Part shown: in pieces, positions 34,351 to 43,422 of the stretch
Layout: the number at the start of each line of letters is the position of its first letter
Numbering within the stretch: position 1 is the stretch's first letter
DNA from: CBDAUN01 sp965214615
Lineage (GTDB): Bacteria; Pseudomonadota; Gammaproteobacteria; Arenicellales; JAJDZL01
Length of the DNA: 64,000 bases
Direction of reading: 5' to 3'
Assembly: GCA_965214615.1 (NCBI GenBank)
Contig: OZ243952.1
Location: 1,178,001-1,242,000, forward strand
The notes under the pieces: model-generated
Database searches by the model: none
What the model was told of the DNA's origin: nothing
What the model saw: the letters and a program-made list of their open reading frames with translations, nothing else
Made by a program: the position numbers and the translations under genes

Positions 34351-35870
34351 CGGCGATTGTCCGGAAACAATCCGCGAGTGCCGGCATCACATCGATCCAG
34401 CAAATATTGAACGAAAAGGTAAACCGGCCGGCCAGTCGAGCCTTTCTGCTTGCCTTGAAGCCATGCGGTCCCCGCAATGTCCAGATGCGCCCATCGAAGC
34501 TTCTTTGTAAAACGGGCGAGAAAGCATGCCGCAGTCACGGCGCCGGCGTCCCGTCCGCCGATGTTGGCGATATCGGCGAAGTTGCTGGACAGCTGACTCT
34601 GGTAGTCATCCCACACCGGCATCCGCCACACGCGGTCGCCGCTGACTTCTCCGGCGCGCTCCAGCTCATGTGCAAGCCTGTCGTCGGGAGTGAACAGGCC
34701 GCTTGGAAACTTTCCCAGTGCGATCACGCAGGCTCCGGTCAGCGTCGCAGCGTCGATTACGGTGTCGGGTCTGTATCGCTCGACATAGGTCAGGGCGTCG
34801 CACAGTATGAGACGGCCTTCGGCATCGGTATTGAGGATTTCGATGGTTGTGCCGGACATGCTGGTGACGATGTCGCCTGGCTTGTTCGCCGCGCCGTCGG
34901 GGAGATTTTCACTGCTCGGGACTGCACCGATTACGTTGATGGGCAGTTGCAACTCGGCCAATGCGCTCATCGCCCCGATGACGCTGGCGCCGCCGCACAT
35001 GTCGAATTTCATCTCGTCCATCGCTCCGGCGGGCTTGATCGATATCCCGCCGGCATCGAATGTCAGCCCTTTGCCGACCAGTACGATCGGACGTTCGCCT
35101 GATTTGCCGCCGCTGTAATGAATCAGGATCAATTTCGCCGGCTCGCGGCTGCCTCTTGAAACGGAGAGCAGCGAGCCCATGCCCAGTTCCTCCATGTCTG
35201 ACTCTTCAAGAACTTCGACTTCGACGTTGTCGTAGCTGGCCAGCTCGCCGGCACGTTTGGCAAGGTAGGTGGGGGTGCAAATATTGCCTGGAAGGTTTCC
35301 GAGATCCCTGGCCAGGCTGACGCCGGCGCCGACGGACTTGCCGATTTGGACTCCGGATCGAATTGCCTTGACCTGGCCGAATGATTCTGTCGCCAGTTGA
35401 ATGCGCCAGCGCTTGGCACGCTTCTTTTTTGATTTCGTCTGGTTGAATACGTAAAGGCCGGCACTCAAAATCTCTACGGCCCGCTTGGCCTGCCATTGGA
35501 TGTCGCGCTGCTCCAATTCCATATCGTCAAGAAAAACCGTTACGCTGTCTGCCGTGCATGACGCCAGGTGACTGACGGCGCCGGTCATCGCCTTTTGAAA
35601 GGCATCGGCATCGAATTTCTTTCTCTTGCCCAGACGTACCAGCAATACGCGTTTGCTCTTGAGCCCTTCAACAGGGGAGATAATTGCACAGGAACCGACC
35701 TTTGCGCTCAAATCCTTGTTTGACAGCAAGCGCGTTACGACGTCGCCCGACAGTTCGTCAATTCGCTTGGCGACAGATGTAAAATCGCTGTCGTCGTAGA
35801 TGCCGGCAACAAGGTAGCCGGCACTGCAGTTGGAAACAGTATTGCGATTGGAAGTAAACTGAACAGGCAT
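34347..35870 (-). CDS. pepA: leucyl aminopeptidase (M17 family)
   Basis: Cytoplasmic di-metal aminopeptidase, 507 residues. The catalytic domain shows VGKGLTFDAGGISIKPAG, MKFDMCGGASV and the family signature NTDAEGRLIL, which hold the two metal ions and the catalytic Lys and Arg. The N-terminal regulatory domain is normal. In some bacteria PepA also binds DNA in site-specific recombination. It is divergent from lptF with a 149-base shared promoter region. Confidence 0.94.
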   Translation of the reverse strand: MPVQFTSNRNTVSNCSAGYLVAGIYDDSDFTSVAKRIDELSGDVVTRLLSNKDLSAKVGSCAIISPVEGLKSKRVLLVRLGKRKKFDADAFQKAMTGAVSHLASCTADSVTVFLDDMELEQRDIQWQAKRAVEILSAGLYVFNQTKSKKKRAKRWRIQLATESFGQVKAIRSGVQIGKSVGAGVSLARDLGNLPGNICTPTYLAKRAGELASYDNVEVEVLEESDMEELGMGSLLSVSRGSREPAKLILIHYSGGKSGERPIVLVGKGLTFDAGGISIKPAGAMDEMKFDMCGGASVIGAMSALAELQLPINVIGAVPSSENLPDGAANKPGDIVTSMSGTTIEILNTDAEGRLILCDALTYVERYRPDTVIDAATLTGACVIALGKFPSGLFTPDDRLAHELERAGEVSGDRVWRMPVWDDYQSQLSSNFADIANIGGRDAGAVTAACFLARFTKKLRWAHLDIAGTAWLQGKQKGSTGRPVYLFVQYLLDRCDAGTRGLFPDNRR

Positions 35871-35912
35871 ATTATCGATTCCGTCTTGGCTGTGGGTTGA
35901 GTACGGTGGTAA

Positions 35913-35918
35913 ATTGTA
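35913..35918 (-). promoter_or_regulatory. extended -10 promoter element for pepA
   Basis: On the minus strand, TGC precedes TACAAT (35913-35918), 43 bases before the pepA start. The TG makes it an extended -10, which explains the lack of a clear -35 box. No matching element is evident for lptF in the same gap. Confidence 0.45.
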
Positions 35919-36019
35919 GCAGAACGAACATGCAATTTGTACAGGGCGAGCGGCGCGGCGGCGATGTCATGGCGTTGCATGGGCGATTTTGAATTCACAG
36001 GCACGGCAGTTGACACAGA

Positions 36020-37120
36020 ATGCGTCTTTTCGAGCGAACGCTTATCGTTGAAACACTCTCCACCTCCGGAGTGGTTGCTCTGGTTGCCATTGGAATCTAC
36101 GTGATCGGAAAGATCGCCGCATTGCTGCGGCGGGCGGTCAGCGGCAATGTTCCTTCGGACGACTTGTTTACCCTTCTGGGCCTGAAGCTAATCTCATTCG
36201 TCGACGTCATCCTTGCGCCTGTACTGTTTGTAGCCATTCTCCTGGTGCTCATTCGATGGAATCGCGACAGGGAGATCACGGTGTATGCAACCAGCGGCGT
36301 GGGACCGTTTCACTTTGTGATCAGCCTGTCTCTGATTATTGCAGGCGCGTTTTCCCTGATTGCGCCCTTGACGCTGTTTCTAGCGCCGGCGGCTGAACGC
36401 ACCTACGAAGGCATGCTGCAGGAATTCAAGAACGATTCAAAGCATGTACTGTTTGAACAAGGCGAATTTGTCAGTTCGAACGACGGCAGGCGGGTTGTAT
36501 TTTTTGGTGCAACCGATTCCGATCAGCCTGATGAGTTCCGGCTGTTTCATCTGGAATCCCACGATGACGGGCAAGACATAGTCACCATTGCGCGCTCAGG
36601 GCAGATTGTTACCGATGCCGTTGCAGGCAATCGGATCCTGTCGCTGGACGATGGTGTGCAGTACATCGCCGACAGCGGCAAATCGGACTATGAGACCATG
36701 GATTTTCGCTCGCTGCGGATGAACCTGGATCCTTATTCGGCGGTTCAGATCCGCATCAATCCTGCAGGCAAGAGTTTCGGCGAATTGTGGAAATCGCAAA
36801 ACGTCGATGATGCTGCAGAGTTTTGGTGGCGGATATCCAAGCTGATCATGATTCCGATCATCGCCTGCGCGGCATTTGTCATGGGATCTGTTCCGCTAGG
36901 AAACGGAATTGGCATTAATATGCTGTCTGCGATTGGATCTTATTTTATGTACAGTTCCTTGATCGGTTTCGCGATACAGCAGATTCGCAATCAGACCGAG
37001 TATGCGTATGTCATGCTTATGCTGATTCATGGATTGGCATTTACTTTGACGGTGCTGATCATCATTAGATTTCTGGAAAATCGCAAGCCCCTGCCTTCGA
37101 TTTTTCATTCAAGGCTGTAG
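36020..37120 (+). CDS. lptF: LPS export ABC transporter permease LptF
   Basis: Inner-membrane subunit of the LptB2FG complex that extracts lipopolysaccharide and pushes it across the periplasm. YjgP/YjgQ fold, 366 residues: three N-terminal membrane helices (from about residue 13 to 120), a periplasmic beta-jellyroll, then three C-terminal helices. The start MRLFERTLIVETLSTSGVVALV is typical. It is followed after 5 bases by lptG. Presence of lptFG confirms an LPS-bearing Gram-negative cell. Confidence 0.93.
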   Translation: MRLFERTLIVETLSTSGVVALVAIGIYVIGKIAALLRRAVSGNVPSDDLFTLLGLKLISFVDVILAPVLFVAILLVLIRWNRDREITVYATSGVGPFHFVISLSLIIAGAFSLIAPLTLFLAPAAERTYEGMLQEFKNDSKHVLFEQGEFVSSNDGRRVVFFGATDSDQPDEFRLFHLESHDDGQDIVTIARSGQIVTDAVAGNRILSLDDGVQYIADSGKSDYETMDFRSLRMNLDPYSAVQIRINPAGKSFGELWKSQNVDDAAEFWWRISKLIMIPIIACAAFVMGSVPLGNGIGINMLSAIGSYFMYSSLIGFAIQQIRNQTEYAYVMLMLIHGLAFTLTVLIIIRFLENRKPLPSIFHSRL

Positions 37121-37125
37121 ATTCC

Positions 37126-38205
37126 ATGAAATTGATCGACAGACATGTCAGTTCTGAAATTTTCAGCAAGTGCTGCATGGCAGGATTCTGGCTGCTTTGC
37201 CTGTATTCGTTTGTCGCACTGCTCGAACTGCTTGATCAGTATGCGGTCGAAAGCGATGTCATTACAATCGTGTACTTGCTCGCCTTGTCGCTGCCTCGTC
37301 AGATCTACGAACTGATGCCGATGGTTTTGATCATCGGCACTTTGCTGGGCCTAGCCACGCTGTCGCGTCATTCCGAATTGGTCGCATTGCAGGCAGGCAG
37401 CTTTTCGCGTTTTCGCATTTCGGCGACTGCTATCGGGCTTGCTGCCGTGATCGCCGCTGTAGTCTCCTTGTTTGGCGAGATTCTGGTTCCGTTCAGCGAG
37501 CGTGCGAGGGATCAAATTCGAATAGAAAATGATGCGCGCAGCGGAAAATCAGTCCAAAGGTCCGACACGTGGATTCGCGACGGCAAGTATTTTCTTCGCT
37601 ATTCCGATATTGATCAGTTCGGGGAACTTAATGGCGTGACGATATACGAAGTTTCAGACGACGGCGCATTGAAGACCCGGGTCGATGCCAGGCTGGGCAG
37701 GATCATTGACAAGGAGCAGACTCTTTATCTGCTCAATGCGGTGCGCTATGATTTTGACGACGGTCACCTGAAAAGCGAAAAGGTCTCCGGAATGGTGTTT
37801 CCCGTATCAGTGACCTCGCTGATGCTCAAATCGCTGCATTGGCCGCCGGAGCAGTTGTCATTCCGGCAGTTGAATGAGATAGCCGCCTTCCTCAATTCGA
37901 ATGGACAGAATGCCGATACATTCGAAGTTGCGTCGTGGAATCGTCTGGTGATTCCGCTGTCCTCGGTACTGATGGTGACCTGCGTTGTGCCATTCGGATT
38001 CAAGGGCGGCCGCAGATCCGGTACGAGTTTCTACACGTTTCTCGGAGTCGTTGTCGGTCTGCTGTACTTTGTCATTCAGCAATCAATCAGCTATATCGTA
38101 ATCCTCGAAGGCCTGTCGGCGCAGTCAGGCGCCGCAATTACATTTCTGATATTCCTTGCAGGCGCTGGAATCGCATTGCTGACACTCAACAAGGTGCGCG
38201 GCTGA
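37126..38205 (+). CDS. lptG: LPS export ABC transporter permease LptG
   Basis: Partner of LptF in LPS transport, 359 residues, with the same six-helix plus jellyroll layout. MKLIDRHVSSEIFSKCCMAG, then SLPRQIYELMPMVLIIGTLLG and LATLSRHSELVALQAGS are typical LptG features. LMVTCVVPFGFKGGRRSGT begins the C-terminal helices. The start is 5 bases after lptF. The end is followed by an AT-rich gap. Confidence 0.93.
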   Translation: MKLIDRHVSSEIFSKCCMAGFWLLCLYSFVALLELLDQYAVESDVITIVYLLALSLPRQIYELMPMVLIIGTLLGLATLSRHSELVALQAGSFSRFRISATAIGLAAVIAAVVSLFGEILVPFSERARDQIRIENDARSGKSVQRSDTWIRDGKYFLRYSDIDQFGELNGVTIYEVSDDGALKTRVDARLGRIIDKEQTLYLLNAVRYDFDDGHLKSEKVSGMVFPVSVTSLMLKSLHWPPEQLSFRQLNEIAAFLNSNGQNADTFEVASWNRLVIPLSSVLMVTCVVPFGFKGGRRSGTSFYTFLGVVVGLLYFVIQQSISYIVILEGLSAQSGAAITFLIFLAGAGIALLTLNKVRG

Positions 38206-38551
38206 CCGGCGTATGGCAGCCGCTAATATTCCATGAAATCAATAATTAATACTAAGATAAAACGCGCGCAGGATAGGGCAGTTCAGCAAAAAGATATTCA
38301 CACCCAACGCTGAGACAGCATTCCTCACTTACGTGCCACTTTTGTAAACATAATTTAGTTAATCCATATAAGTATTTGATAAAAAACAATATATATGCTC
38401 ATTTAACGGTTCCGAGACGGACATTGATTTTCTACCACTAAATTACTAAAAAGTAATTTTTACTATCCACAAAGTTACTGACAGGTCGATTTGGCCTGGG
38501 CGAGTGGCAACTCGGCGCGGAGTGCAAGGGCATGTGCCTGAGGCGCAAGGG
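38206..38551. other. 346-base AT-rich gap with a perfect AT palindrome
   Basis: AAATTACT (38440-38447) and AGTAATTT (38452-38459) are perfect inverted arms around AAAA and are followed by T residues. This could be a weak terminator on either strand or a protein-binding site. It lies 93 bases beyond the tRNA 3' end and 235 beyond the lptG stop. No gene is supported in the gap. Confidence 0.4.
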
Positions 38552-38628
38552 TGGCGCCCCGAAGACGATTCGAACGTCTGACCTGCCGCTTAGGAGGCGG
38601 CTGCTCTGTCCAGCTGAGCTATCGGGGC
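38552..38628 (-). tRNA. tRNA-Arg(CCT)
   Basis: Cloverleaf on the minus strand: acceptor GCCCCGA pairs with TCGGGGC, D arm GCTC...GAGC, anticodon stem GCCGC/GCGGC with loop CTCCTAA giving anticodon CCT (reads AGG), and T arm AGACG-TTCGAAT-CGTCT. Discriminator G is followed by an encoded CCA at 38552-38554. tRNA-Arg genes are frequent phage attachment sites, but no integrase or repeated 3' end is seen here. Confidence 0.95.
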
Positions 38629-38679
38629 TTTAGGCCAATTATATGAACTGCGGCGGTGTTCGAATGAGGCAATTTCGTG

Positions 38680-39102
38680 CTAGTTTCCAGCCAGCAGGGC
38701 TTCCATGGTGGATCGCTGCTCGGCCGGGATCGTTTCCGCCTGACGCTGTTGCAGGTTGAAGAATGCGCTGGTCTTTTCCGAAGTCGCTGCAACTTCGCCT
38801 GTGGACGAGTTGTACATTTCATGCAGCGCAGTGAACGACTTTCCTCCGATTCGAGTCAGCCGGGATTCAATCGCCACGAGGCTGCCCACAGGCAGTTCCG
38901 CCTTGTATTCGAGTACGTCGCGGACATCGGCGAACCCGAGGCTGTTGCTTGTCAGGAATTCCGGAGTGAAGCCGAAAGTGGCAACATGATGCCAGAATGC
39001 CGCATCGAACATTCCGACATAGTGCATGACCGTCATATGTCCCTGATGGTCGCAGTGCCATGGATAGACGACGCCGCGAAAAGATTCAAATTTTAAGTCC
39101 AT
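38680..39102 (-). CDS. acyl-CoA thioesterase, hot-dog fold
   Basis: Predicted 4HBT-type thioesterase of 140 residues. The helix motif CDHQGHMTVMHYVGMFDAAF holds the catalytic acid (Asp18) of the family. The ATG at 39102 has CGGAA nine bases upstream. An in-frame ATG at 39120 would add six residues. It follows tRNA-Arg on the same strand and is divergent from the HlyU-family gene. The substrate is unknown. Confidence 0.85.
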   Translation of the reverse strand: MDLKFESFRGVVYPWHCDHQGHMTVMHYVGMFDAAFWHHVATFGFTPEFLTSNSLGFADVRDVLEYKAELPVGSLVAIESRLTRIGGKSFTALHEMYNSSTGEVAATSEKTSAFFNLQQRQAETIPAEQRSTMEALLAGN

Positions 39103-39295
39103 TGATATGTTCCGGTTCAATTGTCGCTCTACAGTTGCGGCAGGAATGACCGCAGGCGGTATTTGATTTTAACTGAAAGTGCCAGGATCGCCGCATATCA
39201 GCTGCGCCTTTGGCTTGCCGATTGCAGCGAATCGTTCCGCGCCCGTTTTTTCAGTCGTCAATCCGTCCGTACGCACACGGCGCGTTCGATGCGAA

Positions 39296-39323
39296 TCGAC
39301 GTTCAATTCATTGGCATTATAAT
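39296..39323 (+). promoter_or_regulatory. candidate sigma-70 promoter for the HlyU-family gene
   Basis: TCGACG (39296-39301) and a perfect TATAAT (39318-39323) with a 16-base spacer, about 75 bases before the ATG. The match is 4 of 6 at -35 and 6 of 6 at -10. Confidence 0.5.
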
Positions 39324-39399
39324 TGTCAATTCAGTTACGGCTGTGTTCAGCCGGAAGATTTGGGTCGTACGACGTGATTGGAATCGCGAAGGAGGCGAC

Positions 39400-39699
39400 A
39401 TGGGTATGCTCCGCAAGTTATTTGGAAAGGGTTCGGACAGTTCCGAGGCAGCAGCGGGATCGTCGGCCGAGAGTGTCGAGCATGAGGGCTACGTCATACA
39501 GCCTGCGCCGCGCAAGGAAAAAGGCAGTTTTCATACAGCCGGCTATATCCGAAAGTGCGACGAAAGCGGGCAATGGCAGGAGCAATTTTTCATTCGTGCC
39601 GATACGCACGCCGATTTCAAGACCGCATGCGATCACTCCGTATTCAAGGGCAGGCAGATTATCGACGAATACGGCGGCCGCAATCTGTTTCGCGATTGA
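39400..39699 (+). CDS. HlyU family protein (PF10115-type), small
   Basis: The 99-residue product starts MGMLRKLFGKG, followed by a low-complexity Ser/Ala/Glu linker and the family core HEGYVIQPAPRKEKGSFHTAG, FFIRADTHADFKTACDHSVF and GRQIIDEYGGRNLF. AAGGAGG before the ATG at 39400 fixes the start; a longer frame exists upstream but lacks a ribosome site. The family is named after a Vibrio haemolysin activator, but the small members have no proven role. Confidence 0.83.
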   Translation: MGMLRKLFGKGSDSSEAAAGSSAESVEHEGYVIQPAPRKEKGSFHTAGYIRKCDESGQWQEQFFIRADTHADFKTACDHSVFKGRQIIDEYGGRNLFRD

Positions 39700-39735
39700 G
39701 CGAAGGTGGCCGTTGCCGGCAGAGTCCGGCCGGCC

Positions 39736-40701
39736 TTAGCGGCTTTTGGGTTGCAGGCACCTCCATATGGCGTTTGCCAGAGCCTGTCCGTCGATTGCTC
39801 CGGATTGAATTTGCCTGCGCAGTTCGTTCAATCGGCCGTCGTCTGAATCGCTGATTCCGCGCTCCACGGCGCTGGCGATCAGGTGCGCGGAAAAATATCG
39901 CATTCGCTTCGCCGCAGGAACGAAATCGCTTCTTTGGCGCAAGTTTCTGCCATGCTGCTCGATCAATTCAGTCAACTCGACGATGCCGGAATGATCTGAT
40001 GCCGAGGTTTTGATCACATCGGGCTTCGTTTCGCTGTAGCGAAGCGATACTGCCTGTCTCAGTTCGGTAACGACCCGGCCGGCATCCGGCAGGTCGGCCT
40101 TGTTGACTGCCAATACGTCGGCTACTTCCAGCAGTCCTGCCTTGATTGCCTGTATTCCGTCGCCATACCCCGGAGCCTGAATGACTACCGTGGTGTCAGC
40201 AATTCTTGACACATCGATTTCCGATTGACCCGTGCCTACGGTTTCGACAATGATTCTGTCCCAGCCTGCCGCATCAAGCAGGTTGACAATGTTGACGGTG
40301 GCAGCGGAAACGCCGCCCAGTTGGCCTCGTGAAGCGACTGAGCGAATGAAGACGTGTTCGTCCAGGGTGTGCTCGGCCATGCGAAGCCGGTCGCCAAGAA
40401 TTGCGCCGCCGCTGATATCGCTGCTCGGATCGACAGCGACTACGGCGACAGATTTGCCGGCTTTTCGAATTTCGAAAATGCATTTGTCGATGAGGGTCGA
40501 TTTGCCGACACCTGGCGGTCCGGTGAATCCGACAACGTGCGCGTTGCCGGTGAGGCCTTCAATCTGTTCCAGAATTGCGTCCGCCCCGTCGAGGTTGTTC
40601 TCAACCGCTGTAATGGTGCGAGCGAGCGATTTGCGATCTTTGATTCCCGCTGAATGGGTCATCGGGTCCCGGAGCGCCAGGCCGTCAATCGAGTCGGTCA
40701 T
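39736..40701 (-). CDS. meaB: MeaB/ArgK family GTPase chaperone of B12 acyl-CoA mutase
   Basis: G3E-type GTPase that gates cobalamin loading and protects B12-dependent mutases. The P-loop GFTGPPGVGKSTLIDK, AVDPSSDISGGAILGDRLRM and NKADLP are intact in 321 residues. The start overlaps the mutase stop by 4 bases (ATGA). It ends the three-gene unit B12 subunit - catalytic subunit - MeaB, which shows the neighbouring mutase is a genuine cobalamin enzyme. Confidence 0.93.
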   Translation of the reverse strand: MTDSIDGLALRDPMTHSAGIKDRKSLARTITAVENNLDGADAILEQIEGLTGNAHVVGFTGPPGVGKSTLIDKCIFEIRKAGKSVAVVAVDPSSDISGGAILGDRLRMAEHTLDEHVFIRSVASRGQLGGVSAATVNIVNLLDAAGWDRIIVETVGTGQSEIDVSRIADTTVVIQAPGYGDGIQAIKAGLLEVADVLAVNKADLPDAGRVVTELRQAVSLRYSETKPDVIKTSASDHSGIVELTELIEQHGRNLRQRSDFVPAAKRMRYFSAHLIASAVERGISDSDDGRLNELRRQIQSGAIDGQALANAIWRCLQPKSR

Positions 40702-42383
40702 GGAACGATTCTGGGCTGACCGTATCCGAGTTCGCTGCGAAGCTCGCCAACGACCTCGCCGTGCGTGAGGCCGTTGCCGACTGCTGAAACGATTGCCGCG
40801 AAGATATTTTCTGATTCGTCCTGGGCCGCGCGCTGCAACTGTGATCGGGCGGAGTTTGCCGCAGACCTGCTTCGGCTTGCCTTGAATTCGGCAAGCACTG
40901 CAAGCTGTTTGTCAATGCTGTCCGCACTCGGGCGCTTCAATGGCGCGACCGTTGGTGTTTCGTTCGGGTCGGCATACTTGTTGACGCCCACGATTGTCTG
41001 ATCGCCTGCTTCGACTTGCCGCTGAAACTCAGAGGCGGATTCGCCGATCCATTGCTGAACCAGCCCTTGGCCGGCTGCATCGAACATGCCGCCGGCTTGT
41101 TCGACCCGGTTCATGGTGTCGCGGATTTCTGTCTCCATGGCGTCGGTCAGAGATTCTACGTAGTAGGATCCGGCCAGCGGATCAATGACATCGGCCAAAT
41201 GCGCTTCTTCGCGAATTATGTTCTGGGTTGATACTGCGATTCGGGCGGCTTCCTTGGTCGGAGTGCTCAGGACTTCGTCATATGAATCGGTATGCAGCGA
41301 TTGCAGCCCTGAAAAGACGCCGGCCATGGCTTGAACCGTGACCCTTGCGATATTGTTCAAAGGCTGCTGGCGGGTCAGGTCCGAGCCTGAGGTTTGACCG
41401 TGAAACTTCAACCGCCAGGTTTTCGGGTTCGCCACCTCGAATCGTTCGCGGACGATCTGCTGCCAGATTCTGCGCCCGGCGCGCAGCTTTGCGATCTCTT
41501 CAAAGAAGCTGATCGAAATGTCAAAAAAGAATGTGAACCGTTCAAGGAAGAGTTCCGGATTCAGGCCGCGTGCGATGCAGTCTTGCGCATACTGGACGGC
41601 GCTGCTCAGTGTGTATGCCATGGCCTGAGCGGGTGTCGCTCCGGCTTGCTGCATGTGCTGCCCGACGATCGATAGCGGATTCCAGTTCGGCACTTCGCGT
41701 TGACAGAAGTCGATATGGTCGACCAGTATTCTGCGCGAGCCTTCCAGCGAGATTCGAAAGAACATGTGGTTGGCTATGTAATGCGACAGGTAGTCGCTCT
41801 GATTCGATGTTCCGGAAATCCGGTCCCATCCGATTCCGCGTTTCTTGGCTGTCGCCAAGAGCAGTGCGAGCAGCGTAAACGGCGACGGGTCATTCATGGC
41901 GGTTGAAATCGAGCCGACATCGACGCTGTCGAAGCATCGGTCCATGTCGTCGATGGAATTGACCATGACGCCGCAGGTGCCAAGTAGTTTCGGGTCGACT
42001 TCATCGATGTCGAAGCCGCGGTAGACCGAATTGCAGGGGATCAGGCTGACAGCCGTAGTGCCGGCTTCAAGAAGTTCGCGCAACCGTGCGTTGTAGTCTA
42101 GGGGTGCTCCGAACCCGATCAGCTGGCGCTGGCTCCAGGGCCGCTCGCGATGCATCGTCGGATAGATGCCCCGTGTCATCGGCACTTGGCCCGGAAATCC
42201 GAGGCTGTTGTGGTAGTCGCTTCCATCCCAGTCATCCGGGGTATACAGGGGCTTGATCGAAATGCCTGAGCGGTTCCTGATTTCGGGCTCGTCGGGCAGG
42301 CGGCTGTCGTATTGATCTTGCCAGGCATCTTGCGCCGAATCTTCTACGGACTGTTTTATCGGTGTCACGGCAGATTGCTTCAT
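40698..42383 (-). CDS. B12-dependent acyl-CoA mutase catalytic subunit, substrate unassigned
   Basis: Methylmalonyl-CoA-mutase-family TIM-barrel subunit of 561 residues, without a fused B12 domain. The family motif RGIYPTM is followed by HRERPWSQRQLIGFG, where mutases have YxxRPWTxRQYAGF. The substrate-pocket Tyr89 position is Leu and the Arg207 position is Asn (YIANHMFF). The catalytic His in VGQHMQQAG is retained. This matches neither methylmalonyl- nor isobutyryl-CoA mutase residues. Start ATG 42383 has AGGA 8 bases upstream; ATG 42389 is also possible. It sits between its B12 subunit and MeaB. Confidence 0.87.
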   Translation of the reverse strand: MKQSAVTPIKQSVEDSAQDAWQDQYDSRLPDEPEIRNRSGISIKPLYTPDDWDGSDYHNSLGFPGQVPMTRGIYPTMHRERPWSQRQLIGFGAPLDYNARLRELLEAGTTAVSLIPCNSVYRGFDIDEVDPKLLGTCGVMVNSIDDMDRCFDSVDVGSISTAMNDPSPFTLLALLLATAKKRGIGWDRISGTSNQSDYLSHYIANHMFFRISLEGSRRILVDHIDFCQREVPNWNPLSIVGQHMQQAGATPAQAMAYTLSSAVQYAQDCIARGLNPELFLERFTFFFDISISFFEEIAKLRAGRRIWQQIVRERFEVANPKTWRLKFHGQTSGSDLTRQQPLNNIARVTVQAMAGVFSGLQSLHTDSYDEVLSTPTKEAARIAVSTQNIIREEAHLADVIDPLAGSYYVESLTDAMETEIRDTMNRVEQAGGMFDAAGQGLVQQWIGESASEFQRQVEAGDQTIVGVNKYADPNETPTVAPLKRPSADSIDKQLAVLAEFKASRSRSAANSARSQLQRAAQDESENIFAAIVSAVGNGLTHGEVVGELRSELGYGQPRIVP

Positions 42384-42394
42384 GGCCATTTTCC

Positions 42395-42823
42395 TTAGTG
42401 GAGTTTGATTGCGTCCATGCGCGCATCTCGTGCGAGGGATTCTACAGACTCTGAAATCTCTGCAAGCGCCGCGCCGGGGTGAAAGACCCTGCTGACGCCT
42501 TCATTCAGAAGATCGGCTTCATCGTCGGTCGGTATGATTCCGCCGACTACGACCCGGATGTGCTGCAGTCCGGCCGATTTCAATTTCGACATCAGTTCGG
42601 GAATTAAAAGATGGTCCGTAGCGAGGCAGCTGAGTCCGATGACATCGGCATCTTCATCCTGCGCGAGCCGTATCACCGCTTCGATCGATTGCCACGGTGG
42701 CGTATAGATGACCTCCATGCCCGAATCGCGCAACTGCGCGGCAACGATTCTGCTGCCGCGGTCGTGGCCGTCAAGGCCGATCTTGGTCACAATGACTTTT
42801 GGACGGTAGGTGTCGGGCAACAT
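42395..42823 (-). CDS. cobalamin-binding subunit of the acyl-CoA mutase
   Basis: Stand-alone B12 domain, 142 residues. The base-off/His-on motif DGHDRG (Asp18, His20, Gly23) is present, with VIGLSCLATDHLLIPELM and VVVGGIIPTDDEADLL, as in small mutase subunits. It is the first gene of the unit and ends 11 bases before the catalytic subunit, a separated-subunit layout like isobutyryl-CoA or 2-hydroxyisobutyryl-CoA mutases. Confidence 0.92.
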   Translation of the reverse strand: MLPDTYRPKVIVTKIGLDGHDRGSRIVAAQLRDSGMEVIYTPPWQSIEAVIRLAQDEDADVIGLSCLATDHLLIPELMSKLKSAGLQHIRVVVGGIIPTDDEADLLNEGVSRVFHPGAALAEISESVESLARDARMDAIKLH

Positions 42824-42885
42824 AGCAGGAGTCTCGCTTGCGACAGGCCCATCTGCGCACCGCTGAGACTTTTGGCATCAAAGCC

Positions 42886-43422
42886 TCATGGTTCAATCAA
42901 TGCCCGAATTATGCCATCAATGTTGGCTGAGTCAAAATTGCGTCCGCCGACTGCCTTGTGCCGAATATTCCCTTGGCGATCCACTAGAAAGCTGGTCGGC
43001 AGTCCGCGTACGTTCCAGGCGTTGAAGATTGCGAGGTTTTCGTCCAGTGCGAGCGGGAACTTGAGCTTCGTGTCCAGCCGGCTTAGAAAATCTGTGACTG
43101 CCGAGTCGGTTTCAGCGACAGCGACAGCGATAATCTCGAAATCGTCGGTGCTGTATTTGTCCCATGCATTCTGCATGGTGGGCAGTTCCTCGACGCATGG
43201 CGGACACCAGGTGGCCCAGAAGTTGACCAGCACGACTTTGCCGAGAAGTTGCTCTCGGGGCAGTGTTCCGCCCCCGGCAAGCCTCATCGACGAATACGGG
43301 GCAGGCGAAGGGGTGACGCTGTCAAATTGATCTTCCAGCTGCTGAGCGACTGCGGTAGCTGACGTGAAGCAAACTGCCGTGGCGATGAGCGTGGCGATGA
43401 GCGTTGATTTTCGCATTGGCAT
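42886..43422 (-). CDS. TlpA/ResA-like thioredoxin, exported
   Basis: Periplasmic thiol-disulfide oxidoreductase of the AhpC-TSA/Redoxin type. From the ATG at 43422 the 178-residue product has a signal peptide (MPMRKSTLIATLIATAVCF, cut near AVA-QQ), active site FWATWCPPCVEE (C73, C76) and the cis-proline loop GLPTSFLVD. Such proteins keep cytochrome c apoprotein or copper-site cysteines reduced. It lies 63 bases from the B12 gene on the same strand. No functional link is evident. Confidence 0.88.
   Translation of the reverse strand: MPMRKSTLIATLIATAVCFTSATAVAQQLEDQFDSVTPSPAPYSSMRLAGGGTLPREQLLGKVVLVNFWATWCPPCVEELPTMQNAWDKYSTDDFEIIAVAVAETDSAVTDFLSRLDTKLKFPLALDENLAIFNAWNVRGLPTSFLVDRQGNIRHKAVGGRNFDSANIDGIIRALIEP

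Noticed and set aside
38552..38628. tRNA-Arg as an integration site
   Set aside because: No integrase and no second copy of the tRNA 3' end were found in the window.
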